Source: Imbroritus primus (GTDB lineage: Bacteria > Pseudomonadota > Gammaproteobacteria > Burkholderiales > Burkholderiaceae). From it: a stretch of DNA of 51,952 nt. Location of the stretch: NCBI GenBank assembly GCA_000272025.2, contig AKCV02000024.1, positions 1 through 51,952 of the forward strand. Reading direction: 5' to 3'. The notes beneath the pieces were generated by a model, which did no database searches, was not told where the DNA came from, and worked only from the letters and a program-made list of their open reading frames with translations. The position numbers and the translations under genes are program-made. Within the stretch, counting starts at the first letter, position 1, and each line of letters opens with the position of its first letter. Below, piece after piece: positions 38,737 through 46,654 of this stretch.

Positions 38737-40275
38737 ATGGACAAGACTCGGATTGAAGACTTACTGCACCGCCGCGCAGCGGTCCGCAACGCTACCCCGC
38801 CGGCCGCACTCGACAAACTGCGCAGCGCCGGCAAACTGACCGCGCGCGAGCGCGTCGACACCCTGCTCGATCCGGGCAGTTTCGTCGAACTGGGTGTCCT
38901 CGCACACAGCGGCCATGCCAAATTGAAGGACCGCACGCCGGCGGATGGCGTGGTATGCGGGCATGGCACCATCAACGGCCGCATCGTCTATGTCGCGGCC
39001 GACGATCCCACGGTACTGGGCGGCACGCGCGGCCGCGTCGGTGAGGTCAAAATCAACCGTACGCGCGCCCTTGCATTGAGCCACGGCAAACCGTTCATCG
39101 CGCTCATGGAGGCCGGCGCGGCGCGCGTGCAGGAGAGCTATGGCGCCATGGCCGCCGCCATGGGCACGCGCTTCGGCGATCATTTCCGCATGTCGGGCCG
39201 GATTCCGCAGGTCGCCGGCATCATGGGCCCGGCATTTGGCGGGCCATCGTTCACCGCAGCCCAGTCGGATTTCACGACCCTGGTCAGCAAGACAGGCTTC
39301 ATGGGCATGTCCGGCCCCCTGGTGGTCAAGGTTGGCATCGGCGGCGATGTCACCAGCGACGAGATCGGCGGCGCGGAAATCAGCAGCACGGTTACCGGCC
39401 AGACCGACCACGTCGGCGAGCATGAGCAAGACTGCCTGCAGGCCATTCGAGATTTCCTGTCTTTTCTCCCGGACAACTGCGATGAGCTGCCGCCCGTGGC
39501 CGAACCCCGTCCGGCGCTGCTCGATACCGAAGAAGGCAAGGAAAAGCTGCGCGCCATGATTCCGGAATCGAGCCGGCAAGCGTATGACATGCGCAAGGTG
39601 CTGGCCCTCATCGTCGACGCCGGCGAAATCTTCCACTACCGTCCGCGCTACGGCCCCAACCTGGTGACCGCGCTCGGCCGTATCCAGGGCCATCCGGTAG
39701 GTTTCGTCGCCTCGAATCCGATGGCGCGCGGCGGCACGCTTGATGAGCGGACCGCGCAAAAGCAGCGCAAGTTCATCGACATGTGCGATGCCTTCCATAT
39801 TCCGCTGGTGTTCATCGGCGATGCACCCGGCTTCCTTGTCGGACCGGACATCGAAAAGCACCGCATGGTGTCGCTGGCCTCTCGCCTGCTCAATACCATG
39901 TGTGCCATCACGGTACCGCGTGTCACCATCGTCGCCCGCAAGGCCATCGGCCTGGCGTACATCGCACTGGGCGGCCGCGTTACCAACCCGGACAAACTCG
40001 TGGCGTGGCCAACCGCACACTTTGATGTGATGGGCCCCGAGGCGGGCGTGGAACTGGTCCACGGCAAGGAACTCGCCAAGGCCGAGGATCCGGTCAAGCG
40101 CCGTGCGGAGATCATGGAAAAGCTGGAGGCCGAATCGAGCGCCTATGAAGCCGCGGCCATGGGCCTGATCGATGACGTGATCGATCCAGGTGAAACCCGC
40201 GATGTGATCATCGACACGCTGGCACGCGCCAGGGCGCGCTACAAGCCGGGCTTCAAGCACCGTATCGATCCGTGA
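38737..40275 (+). CDS. Acyl-CoA carboxylase carboxyltransferase subunit (PccB/AccD-AccA fused type)
   Basis: 512 residues combining the N and C crotonase-like carboxyltransferase halves, the length of propionyl- or glutaconyl-CoA-type subunits. Hallmarks: KLTARERVDTLLDPGSFVE near 33-51, GGTRGRVGEVKINR (normally GGT...G), and in the C half RPRYGPNLVTALGRIQGHPVG, ARGGTLDERTAQK, the IGDAPGFLVGPDIEK loop and NPDKLVAWPTAHFDVMGPE. It transfers CO2 from carboxybiotin to an acyl-CoA, or the reverse in a decarboxylase. It probably acts with the BCCP at 36695 and the biotin carboxylase at 42974. The next gene starts six bases after its stop. Confidence 0.9.
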   Translation: MDKTRIEDLLHRRAAVRNATPPAALDKLRSAGKLTARERVDTLLDPGSFVELGVLAHSGHAKLKDRTPADGVVCGHGTINGRIVYVAADDPTVLGGTRGRVGEVKINRTRALALSHGKPFIALMEAGAARVQESYGAMAAAMGTRFGDHFRMSGRIPQVAGIMGPAFGGPSFTAAQSDFTTLVSKTGFMGMSGPLVVKVGIGGDVTSDEIGGAEISSTVTGQTDHVGEHEQDCLQAIRDFLSFLPDNCDELPPVAEPRPALLDTEEGKEKLRAMIPESSRQAYDMRKVLALIVDAGEIFHYRPRYGPNLVTALGRIQGHPVGFVASNPMARGGTLDERTAQKQRKFIDMCDAFHIPLVFIGDAPGFLVGPDIEKHRMVSLASRLLNTMCAITVPRVTIVARKAIGLAYIALGGRVTNPDKLVAWPTAHFDVMGPEAGVELVHGKELAKAEDPVKRRAEIMEKLEAESSAYEAAAMGLIDDVIDPGETRDVIIDTLARARARYKPGFKHRIDP

Positions 40276-40281
40276 GGCAAC

Positions 40282-41058
40282 ATGACTGTCGACCTGCACA
40301 TTGAGGAAGGAATCGCGCTGGTGACGCTGAACCGGCCAGCCGCGCTCAACGCCATCGACTATCCGATGCGGCGCGCCATCCAGGCGCTCTGGCCACAGCT
40401 CCAGAACGATCCGGCCGTGGATGTGATCATCCTCACCGGTGCAGGCGACAAGGCATTCTGCGTCGGTTCCGACCTGAAGAACACCCCGCCGCCCGATACC
40501 TCCTTCGCGCAGGAAACCTTCGGCGCGGGCGCCAACGACTCGCTGCTGACGGGCCTCGACACCGACAAGCCGATCCTCTGTGCTTTCAATGGCTCGGCAT
40601 ACGGCGGAGGGCTGGAGCTGGGGCTGGCGGCCGACATCCGCATCTGCGCACCGCATGCCAAGTTCGGCTTGCCGGAAGTGCGCGTCGGCACCCTGCCCGG
40701 CTCGGGCGGCACGCAGCACCTGCCGCGCCTGATCGGCGATACCAATGCCATGTACATGCTGCTGACCGGCGACAGCATCGATGCAGAGACCGCGCTGCGC
40801 GTCGGCCTTGTGAGCCAGGTCGTGCCAGCGGCGGAACTACACGATGCGGCATTGCGCATCGCGCGCCGCATCCGCGCCAACGCACCGCTATCGGTGCGTG
40901 CCGCCAAGCGGCTGGTGCGCGATGGCCGCGATATGCCGCTGCCCATGGCGCTGCGCCACGAGCGCCAGACCTGGGGCTTGCTGCGCGACACCGAAGACCG
41001 CAAGGAGGGGCGCGCCGCTTTCGCGGAAGGCCGGCCACCGCGCTATACAGGACGCTAG
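40282..41058 (+). CDS. Enoyl-CoA hydratase/isomerase (crotonase family)
   Basis: 258 residues, normal for crotonases. The ribosome site GAGG overlaps the upstream stop codon (TGAGG, 40273-40277), so it is coupled to the carboxyltransferase gene. Both hydratase glutamates are present: in AYGGGLELGLAADI and in LPEVRVGTLPGSGGTQ. The oxyanion-hole GSDLKN/GGG motifs are intact. It would hydrate an alpha,beta-unsaturated acyl-CoA, the step between a desaturating flavoenzyme and the SDR in a beta-oxidation-like sequence. Confidence 0.9.
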   Translation: MTVDLHIEEGIALVTLNRPAALNAIDYPMRRAIQALWPQLQNDPAVDVIILTGAGDKAFCVGSDLKNTPPPDTSFAQETFGAGANDSLLTGLDTDKPILCAFNGSAYGGGLELGLAADIRICAPHAKFGLPEVRVGTLPGSGGTQHLPRLIGDTNAMYMLLTGDSIDAETALRVGLVSQVVPAAELHDAALRIARRIRANAPLSVRAAKRLVRDGRDMPLPMALRHERQTWGLLRDTEDRKEGRAAFAEGRPPRYTGR

Positions 41059-41179
41059 AAGGAGCACTGCGCCGGCGCATCGGCCGCCGCGCCATGCATG
41101 GCACCGCCGTACCGCTGCATTACCCGAATCATGCCGATCCGTGCCGGCACCATACTTATTCGCACGGCGAGGAGAAATC

Positions 41180-42028
41180 GTGTCACGTACCGCGCCCGAA
41201 TGCATTCCAGAGCTTGCCGCCGTGCCGCCGCGCCGGTCGTCCAAGCCGCAGGCGTCCTACACGGAAGGCACGCAGAGCATCCAGCGTGTCATCGCCGTGC
41301 TGCGCGAAATCGCCGCGCACAACCCGCGCGGCATGCGGCTCGTGGACATCGCCGCCAAACTGCAGATCGAGCGCGCCACCGCGCATCGCATCATGAAGGG
41401 CCTGAGCGTCTACGGCATGACCATGCGCGACCCGCGCACCAACCATTACAAGCTGGGCCCGGCCGTCCATGCGCTGGGGCTGGCATCGTCCGTCCACTAC
41501 TCGCTCGCCGAAGTCTGCGAACCCAGCCTGATCCGCCTGGCCGAGGCCAGCGGCGATTCGATTTTCCTGATGGTACGCAGCGGCTACGACGCCGTCTGCC
41601 TGCGCCGCGTGGAAGGCAGTTTCCCCTTGCAGACCCACAGCCTGGACACGGGCACGCGCCGCCCGCTCGGCGCAGGCGCCGGCGCACTGGCGCTGCTGAC
41701 GGTGCTGGAGGACAGCGAGATCGAGCACATCATCGAGGTCAATACACCGCGCCTCGAAGGGTACCGGATCAAGGAACCGGAAGCGCTGCGCACTGCGGTC
41801 GAACAGTCGCGCCAGCTGGGCTACGGGATGAACCAGGAACTGCAGACACCTGGCATCTGCGCCATCGGCATGGTGGTTCCGCTCGCGCAGGGCGTGCCGT
41901 ATGTCGCCCTGAGCATCGCATCCTCGTCGTCACGCATGCGTACGCGGCGCGAAGAGCTGACGGCACTGCTTACCACCGAGGTCACGCAACTCGCCAAGCT
42001 GCTCGCCAACCAGCCACCGTGGATCTGA
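41180..42028 (+). CDS. IclR-family transcriptional regulator
   Basis: 282 residues from a GTG start at 41180, chosen for the AGGAGA at 41170-41175; a longer open frame from 40844 overlaps the hydratase gene and is not used. N-terminal winged HTH (about residues 33-90: SIQRVIAVLREIAAHNPRGM, LVDIAAKLQIERATAHRIMK) and C-terminal IclR effector domain (about 110-275: LYSV-like VCEPSLIRLAEASGDSIFL, CAIGMVVPL). These regulators respond to aromatic or short acids and bind short palindromes. It is the best in-cluster candidate for the CCAYATATTGA sites, by location only. Confidence 0.88.
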   Translation: MSRTAPECIPELAAVPPRRSSKPQASYTEGTQSIQRVIAVLREIAAHNPRGMRLVDIAAKLQIERATAHRIMKGLSVYGMTMRDPRTNHYKLGPAVHALGLASSVHYSLAEVCEPSLIRLAEASGDSIFLMVRSGYDAVCLRRVEGSFPLQTHSLDTGTRRPLGAGAGALALLTVLEDSEIEHIIEVNTPRLEGYRIKEPEALRTAVEQSRQLGYGMNQELQTPGICAIGMVVPLAQGVPYVALSIASSSSRMRTRREELTALLTTEVTQLAKLLANQPPWI

Positions 42029-42063
42029 GCACGCACAACGATACGGCGCCAAACCCGCGGGGC

Positions 42064-42114
42064 AAATAGAAAACGCGCCGCACCATCCCGAGCAACGTGG
42101 GACGGTACGGCGCG
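42064..42114 (-). terminator. Rho-independent terminator of the flavin reductase gene
   Basis: CGCGCCG (42074-42080) and CGGCGCG (42108-42114) end a 16-bp stem with two mismatches. On the minus strand it is followed by TTTTCTATTT (complement of 42064-42073). It lies between the convergent IclR and flavin reductase genes. Confidence 0.75.
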
Positions 42115-42127
42115 AATAAAACAGGGA

Positions 42128-42634
42128 TCAGGCGCGCGCCAGATCGGGGTGCGAATGCGGCACGCTGTAGTTGCCGCTGGCATACAGCAGCGGCGTGCCT
42201 TCGGAGTGCCCCGTGTCGAGCACTTCGCCGATGAAGATCAGATGATCGCCGCCCTCATGCCGCATATTGCTGGCGCACTCGAACCACGCCACGCTGCCCG
42301 CGAGCAGTGGCATGCCGTTCTTGCCGTAATACCAGTCCACGCCTTCGAAGCGGTTCTCCACTGGCGATGCGAAACGGCCGGCGAGCGACATCTGGTCGGC
42401 ATGCAGGATATTGATGGCGTAGTGCCCCGCATTTTCGAATGCAGGCAGATTGCGCGAGCGCTTGTTCAGGCTCCACAGCACCAGCGGCGGGGTGAGCGAC
42501 ACCGAGTTGAACGAATTTGCCGTCAGGCCGATCGGCTCGCCTTCCGGCGTGACGGTGGTAATGATCGTCACCCCGGTCGCAAAGCACCGCAGGGCCTGAC
42601 GAAAACGCTGCGCATCCAGTTCGTTGTTCAACAT
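42128..42634 (-). CDS. NAD(P)H:flavin reductase (HpaC-like flavin reductase domain)
   Basis: 168 residues from the ATG at 42634, with GGAGAG upstream. The FMN-binding split-barrel motif FATGVTIITTVTPEGEPIGLTANSFNSVSLTPP and the later GDHLIFIGEVLD are typical of HpaC/NtaB/DszD-like short-chain flavin reductases. It supplies reduced FMN or FAD to a separate monooxygenase. The flavoenzyme at 48237-49433 in the same island is a candidate partner (inference). It is transcribed divergently from the biotin carboxylase gene. Confidence 0.88.
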   Translation of the reverse strand: MLNNELDAQRFRQALRCFATGVTIITTVTPEGEPIGLTANSFNSVSLTPPLVLWSLNKRSRNLPAFENAGHYAINILHADQMSLAGRFASPVENRFEGVDWYYGKNGMPLLAGSVAWFECASNMRHEGGDHLIFIGEVLDTGHSEGTPLLYASGNYSVPHSHPDLARA

Positions 42635-42724
42635 GTCTCTCCAAGTCAGCTTGACAGCACCGGCGCCCATGCACCTGGCGGCGATCTTCTTTTAAGAAAA
42701 CTTTAGTCAACAAGACTAGTTATG

Positions 42725-42735
42725 TCAATATATGA
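42725..42735. promoter_or_regulatory. Shared palindrome, site F (flavin reductase promoter)
   Basis: TCAATATATGA, which differs from site D in one base. It lies about 90 bases upstream of the flavin reductase ATG. Confidence 0.5.
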
Positions 42736-42911
42736 TACTTTAAAATAGCATTGAAACGACGCGATTCGCAGCCCTGTCTCACTGCAACATCGGCTGAAAA
42801 ATCGCAGTTTTACATTTATATTCAATAACTTAAAAGAACATCGTTTTCTCCGGCGTTGTGCAACCGCAAAATTTGCGCCGGTCATAATAAAGTGTCGTTT
42901 TTATAAAAGTT

Positions 42912-42922
42912 GCAATATGTGG
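42912..42922. promoter_or_regulatory. Shared palindrome, site E (biotin carboxylase promoter)
   Basis: GCAATATGTGG, giving TTCCACATATTGCAA on the minus strand; it shares TCCACATATTG with site A. It lies 52 bases before the biotin carboxylase ATG. Confidence 0.55.
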
Positions 42923-42973
42923 AATACTTGGCCGGCTTCCACAGCGGCTTGAACCACCTTCAGGAGACCTGCA

Positions 42974-44317
42974 ATGTTCCAGAAAATCCTCGTCGCCAAC
43001 CGTGGGGCGATTGCCCGCCGCGTCATCCGCTCGCTGCGCCAGATGGGCATCCGCTCGGTGGCGGTGTACTCGGAGGCCGACAAGGACCTGCCATATCTTG
43101 CGGAAGCCGACGAGACCTACGCCATCGGCGCCGCCGCGCCTCTGGAGAGCTACCTGAACCAGGACCTGCTGTTGCAGGTCATCAAGGAAAGCGGCGCGGA
43201 CGGCGTGCACCCCGGTTACGGCTTCCTCTCGGAAAACGCCACCTTCGCGGCCCGCGTGAATGCTAGCGGCGCACGCTTCATCGGCCCCTCGCCGGAGTGG
43301 ATCGAAGCCATGGGCCACAAGACACGCGCCCGCGAAACCATGGCCCGCTACGGCATGCCGATGTCGCCGAGCTCGGGCCTGCTCGATGAGGACTGGACAG
43401 CGACGCTCGCCGCCGCCGAGAAGATCGGTTTTCCCGTGCTCGTCAAGCCTGCCGCCGGCGGCGGCGGCATCGGCATGCTCGCGGCACACTCGGCGGAAGA
43501 ACTGCAGAACGCCGTGACGCAGGCCCGCTCCATGGCGGGCCGCAGCTTCGGCAGCGCAGAGATCTACCTGGAAAAGCTGATGGTGCAGCCGCGCCATATC
43601 GAGTTCCAGATCCTCGCCGACCGCCATGGCAATGCCTGCCACCTGTTCGAACGCGACTGCTCGATCCAGCGCCGCCACCAGAAGGTCATCGAGGAATCGC
43701 CCGCGCCGCGCCTGCCGCGCACCGATGTGGAGGCCATGGGCGACCGCATCGTGCAGGCCATGGAGGCGAGCGGCTACGACGTGATCGGCACCGCCGAGAC
43801 GCTGCGCGACCGCGACGGCCTGTTCAGCTTCCTGGAAATGAATACACGCCTGCAGGTGGAGCACGCGGTCACCGAGGAAATCACCGGCATCGACCTGGTC
43901 GCCGCGCAGATCCGCCTGGCGGGCGGCGCGCGCCTGAACGAGGTCATACCGTCGCAGCCGCAGATCAACGGGCACGCCATCGAGGTGCGCATCTATGCCG
44001 AAGATCCGGTGCGCTTCTACCCGTCGCCGGGCACGCTCAAGACGCTGCGCCTGCCGAGCGGACCTGGCGTACGGGTGGAGTGCGGCTTCAGCGAAGGCAA
44101 TCGCATCACGCCCTACTACGATCCGATGATCGCCAAGTGCATCGTGCACGCCCCCGACCGCGCCCAGGCCATCGCCGGCATGCGCGCGGCCCTGGAAGCG
44201 ACCGTCATCGAAGGCGTGAAGACAAACATTCCGTTCGCGCAGAAAGTCCTGGCCGATGCCACCTTCGCCTCCGGCGAGGTGCATACCGGACTGGGCATGC
44301 AAATCCTCGGGCAGTAA
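42974..44317 (+). CDS. Biotin carboxylase subunit of an acyl-CoA carboxylase (AccC-like)
   Basis: 447 residues; CAGGAGACCTGCA precedes the ATG. The start MFQKILVANRGAIARRVIRS, the ATP-grasp loop AAGGGGIGM, HIEFQILAD, FERDCSIQRRHQK and EMNTRLQVEHAVTEEITG show a complete biotin carboxylase. It carboxylates the biotin of the 73-residue carrier with ATP and bicarbonate. The length matches AccC-type single subunits without a fused biotinyl domain. It is separate from the carboxyltransferase gene by the IclR and flavin reductase genes, yet shares their palindrome, so the three carboxylase genes are probably co-regulated rather than co-transcribed. Confidence 0.93.
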   Translation: MFQKILVANRGAIARRVIRSLRQMGIRSVAVYSEADKDLPYLAEADETYAIGAAAPLESYLNQDLLLQVIKESGADGVHPGYGFLSENATFAARVNASGARFIGPSPEWIEAMGHKTRARETMARYGMPMSPSSGLLDEDWTATLAAAEKIGFPVLVKPAAGGGGIGMLAAHSAEELQNAVTQARSMAGRSFGSAEIYLEKLMVQPRHIEFQILADRHGNACHLFERDCSIQRRHQKVIEESPAPRLPRTDVEAMGDRIVQAMEASGYDVIGTAETLRDRDGLFSFLEMNTRLQVEHAVTEEITGIDLVAAQIRLAGGARLNEVIPSQPQINGHAIEVRIYAEDPVRFYPSPGTLKTLRLPSGPGVRVECGFSEGNRITPYYDPMIAKCIVHAPDRAQAIAGMRAALEATVIEGVKTNIPFAQKVLADATFASGEVHTGLGMQILGQ

Positions 44318-44336
44318 GAGACCCGGGCGCGGGTAT

Positions 44337-44354
44337 GCCGGGCTTCGGCCCGGC
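44337..44354 (+). terminator. UUCG-tetraloop hairpin after the biotin carboxylase gene
   Basis: GCCGGGC (44337-44343), TTCG loop, GCCCGGC (44348-44354), a very stable perfect stem 20 bases past the stop codon. No U-tract follows. Confidence 0.5.
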
Positions 44355-44600
44355 TGCTTGCGCCATCGCCAAACTCCTCGGGCGTGCGTCATCGCGCCCG
44401 GCACCGCCGCACGCGTGGTCGTACCTATGGCCGAGCATCGGGCCCCAAACGCAACCCTGTGGCTCATCTCATGCACGACATCACGCACCACGACATGCTT
44501 TCCGCCACGCGTCGCCTCCCCAGTGGCCACATCCCCCTCCGTTTTCCCGCGTGCCGCGTCCTGATACCAACTGCCACACGCCGGTCCGTACCCACGCCGA

Positions 44601-44654
44601 TTGCCACGCTCGACACAATGCATTATGATTTATCGGACAATTTTTGCAAATTGT
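44601..44654 (+). promoter_or_regulatory. Sigma-70 promoter with start-site palindrome for acyl-CoA synthetase 3
   Basis: TTGCCA (44601-44606), 17 bases, TATGAT (44624-44629), each one base off consensus. ACAATTT (44637-44643) and AAATTGT (44648-44654) form a 7-4-7 palindrome over the expected transcription start, a likely operator. The leader to the start codon would be about 120 bases. Confidence 0.6.
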
Positions 44655-44754
44655 ACCCACTGAAGCGTGATTAATTGACGCAATCCATTCAGACATTGCC
44701 AGCGGCTTGCGCGCGCCCTGCTTCGCGCGTTTCCCCACCGAGCACCTCGATAAG

Positions 44755-46461
44755 ATGAACGCCATGCACTCGGCCGCATCCCGCCCTACCCCTGCCACCA
44801 CGATCAACACAACCAACGCGGCCAACGTGGAAACCAATCCTTTCATCGGCCTGACCTATGGCCAGTCGCTGCGTCTCATCGCTGATCGATTCGGTGAGCG
44901 CGAAGCACTTGTCATGGACGGGCGCCGCTGGACCTTCCATGCCGCGCTGGCGGAAATCGATCGCGCCTCCGCACGGCTGCTCGCCGCGGGCTTCCGGCCC
45001 GGCGACAAGCTCGCGCTGTGGATGCCCAACCGGCCCGAGTTTCTATGGTACTGGCTGGGCGCGGCGCAGATCGGCATGCTCGCCGTGGTCATCAACACGC
45101 GCCTCAAAGGCCAGGAGGTGGCCTATCAGGTTGCGCAGTCCGACAGCCGCGCGGTCATCGTTCCGGGCGATGGAGCGTTCAAGGATTTCATCGGCGACAT
45201 CGCTTCGTTCCGCGCCGAATTGCCGGCCCTCGAGCATGTGATCGCGCTCGATCCGACAGTGCATCCGGATGTGCTCGACTGGTCCCGGCCCGATAACACG
45301 GATGAGACGGAAAACGCCAAGGACATCCAAAGCGGTCCCCTGCCACTGGCAGAGGACCCGGAGGCGCCCGCGCTGATCTCCTACTCATCGGGCACCACCG
45401 GCCTGCCGAAAGGCGCGCTGATCGCCCATTCGGTTTTCCGCAAGGCGTGGGACATCGGCATGTACACGGACCAGACTGAAAACGACCGGCTGCTGCTGGC
45501 CATCCCGTTGTTCGGATCGCTGGCGATGATGAACGGCGTGCTACCGTTCTGGACGCGCGGCGGCGCTATCGTCGTCATGGAGCGCTTCACGCCGCAGGCA
45601 TTTCTCGACCTGGCCGCCCAGGAGCGTTGCACGATGACGCACCTGCTACCGCCGATGATCGTCGCCCTGGAGACGCTGCCGCACGCGGAAGTCCGCAGCA
45701 AGCTGGCGACCATGCGTACGGCGAATGTGGTGTCGCTCGATCACTCGATCTTCCGGCTGGTGACGGACAAGCTGGGCATTCCCGGCGCCATCATCGGCTA
45801 TGGCCTCACGGAATCGACCACGGTCGCAGTCCGCAACCGCTGGGACGATCCAGCCGAGGCGCGCATGACCTCGCAGGGGCATCCGCTGCCCGGCATCGAG
45901 CTGCGCATCGTCGACCCGGAAACCGGCGCGATCTGCGGCGCCGGCACACCGGGGGAAATCCAGCTGCGCGGCTACTGCATCATGAAGGGGTACTACAACA
46001 AGCCTGAGGAAACGCGGCAGGCGGTGGACACGGACGGCTGGTTCCACACCGGCGACTTCGGCGTGGTGCGCGACGACGGGCGGCTCAGCTTCCTGTACCG
46101 CTACAGCGACGGCTACAAGACCAACGGTTTCAATATCTCGCCATCCGATGTCGAAGCCGTGGTCCGGCAGCATCCGGACGTCGTCGATACGGCGGTATTC
46201 GGCCAGGACGATCCGGTCGCGGGGCAGGTCGGTGTGGCGTGCGTGGTGCTGTCCGGGGCTGCGCGGGACAGCTTCGACGAGGCCGCCTTTCTGGCCTTCC
46301 TGCGCGAGCACCTGCCGTCATACAAGGTACCGCGTCACGTGGTGCCGGTGGAGAGCCTGCCGGTTACCGCCGGGACCGGCAAGGTGCAGAAGTTCCAGCT
46401 GCGCAAGATGGTCGAACATCTGCTACCGGTACGCAACCTTGCATCGAGGGCGACGGCCTGA
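44755..46461 (+). CDS. AMP-forming acyl-CoA synthetase (copy 3, divergent paralogue)
   Basis: 568 residues from the ATG at 44755; a second ATG nine bases on is possible, and neither has a clear ribosome site. ANL motifs YSSGTTGLPKGA, YGLTEST, DGWFHTGDFG, GYKTNGFNISPSDVE and the catalytic Lys in GTGKVQKFQL are complete. It differs strongly from copies 1 and 2, so it probably activates another acid or another pathway intermediate. The N-terminal ~25 residues are Ala/Thr/Asn-rich and low in complexity. It stands alone with its own promoter. Confidence 0.88.
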   Translation: MNAMHSAASRPTPATTINTTNAANVETNPFIGLTYGQSLRLIADRFGEREALVMDGRRWTFHAALAEIDRASARLLAAGFRPGDKLALWMPNRPEFLWYWLGAAQIGMLAVVINTRLKGQEVAYQVAQSDSRAVIVPGDGAFKDFIGDIASFRAELPALEHVIALDPTVHPDVLDWSRPDNTDETENAKDIQSGPLPLAEDPEAPALISYSSGTTGLPKGALIAHSVFRKAWDIGMYTDQTENDRLLLAIPLFGSLAMMNGVLPFWTRGGAIVVMERFTPQAFLDLAAQERCTMTHLLPPMIVALETLPHAEVRSKLATMRTANVVSLDHSIFRLVTDKLGIPGAIIGYGLTESTTVAVRNRWDDPAEARMTSQGHPLPGIELRIVDPETGAICGAGTPGEIQLRGYCIMKGYYNKPEETRQAVDTDGWFHTGDFGVVRDDGRLSFLYRYSDGYKTNGFNISPSDVEAVVRQHPDVVDTAVFGQDDPVAGQVGVACVVLSGAARDSFDEAAFLAFLREHLPSYKVPRHVVPVESLPVTAGTGKVQKFQLRKMVEHLLPVRNLASRATA

Positions 46462-46654
46462 TCTCGCATACCCGCCTCGGGTCATACCGGAAACCGGTCG
46501 CTGGGGTCGATCGCCAGCACCGGTACCAGGCACAGATCTGGAGATTGGTACGGACACTCAGACTGACCACCGCCCATCGAGCGCGCATGCTGGCCGCCCG
46601 CGGCTGATGCAATCGATGCCGCGCGGCGACCGGCGCTGCGCCGCAGAGCCCTGC

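Larger units (their letters stand above)
42635..42973. other. AT-rich divergent promoter region between flavin reductase and biotin carboxylase genes
   Basis: 339 bases without a gene. AT-rich centre (42715-42915) with two copies of the shared palindrome (42725-42735 and 42912-42922), one near each side. No consensus -35/-10 pair is evident. Confidence 0.6.
44318..44754. other. Intergenic region between biotin carboxylase and acyl-CoA synthetase genes
   Basis: 437 bases. The first part holds a UUCG-loop hairpin (44337-44354); 44355-44600 has no recognisable feature; 44601-44654 contains a promoter and a small palindrome; the rest is a 5' leader. Frames across it show no coding character. Confidence 0.55.

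Noticed and set aside
40844-41179. N-terminal extension of the IclR gene
   Set aside because: It overlaps the hydratase gene in another frame and is Cys/Arg-rich junk. The GTG at 41180 has a proper ribosome site and fits IclR length.
42830-44623. 597-codon minus-strand open frame
   Set aside because: Antisense to the biotin carboxylase gene, which has all ATP-grasp motifs.
44707-44754. TTG start for acyl-CoA synthetase 3
   Set aside because: The residues added are not conserved in character, and an ATG at 44755 gives a normal-sized protein.
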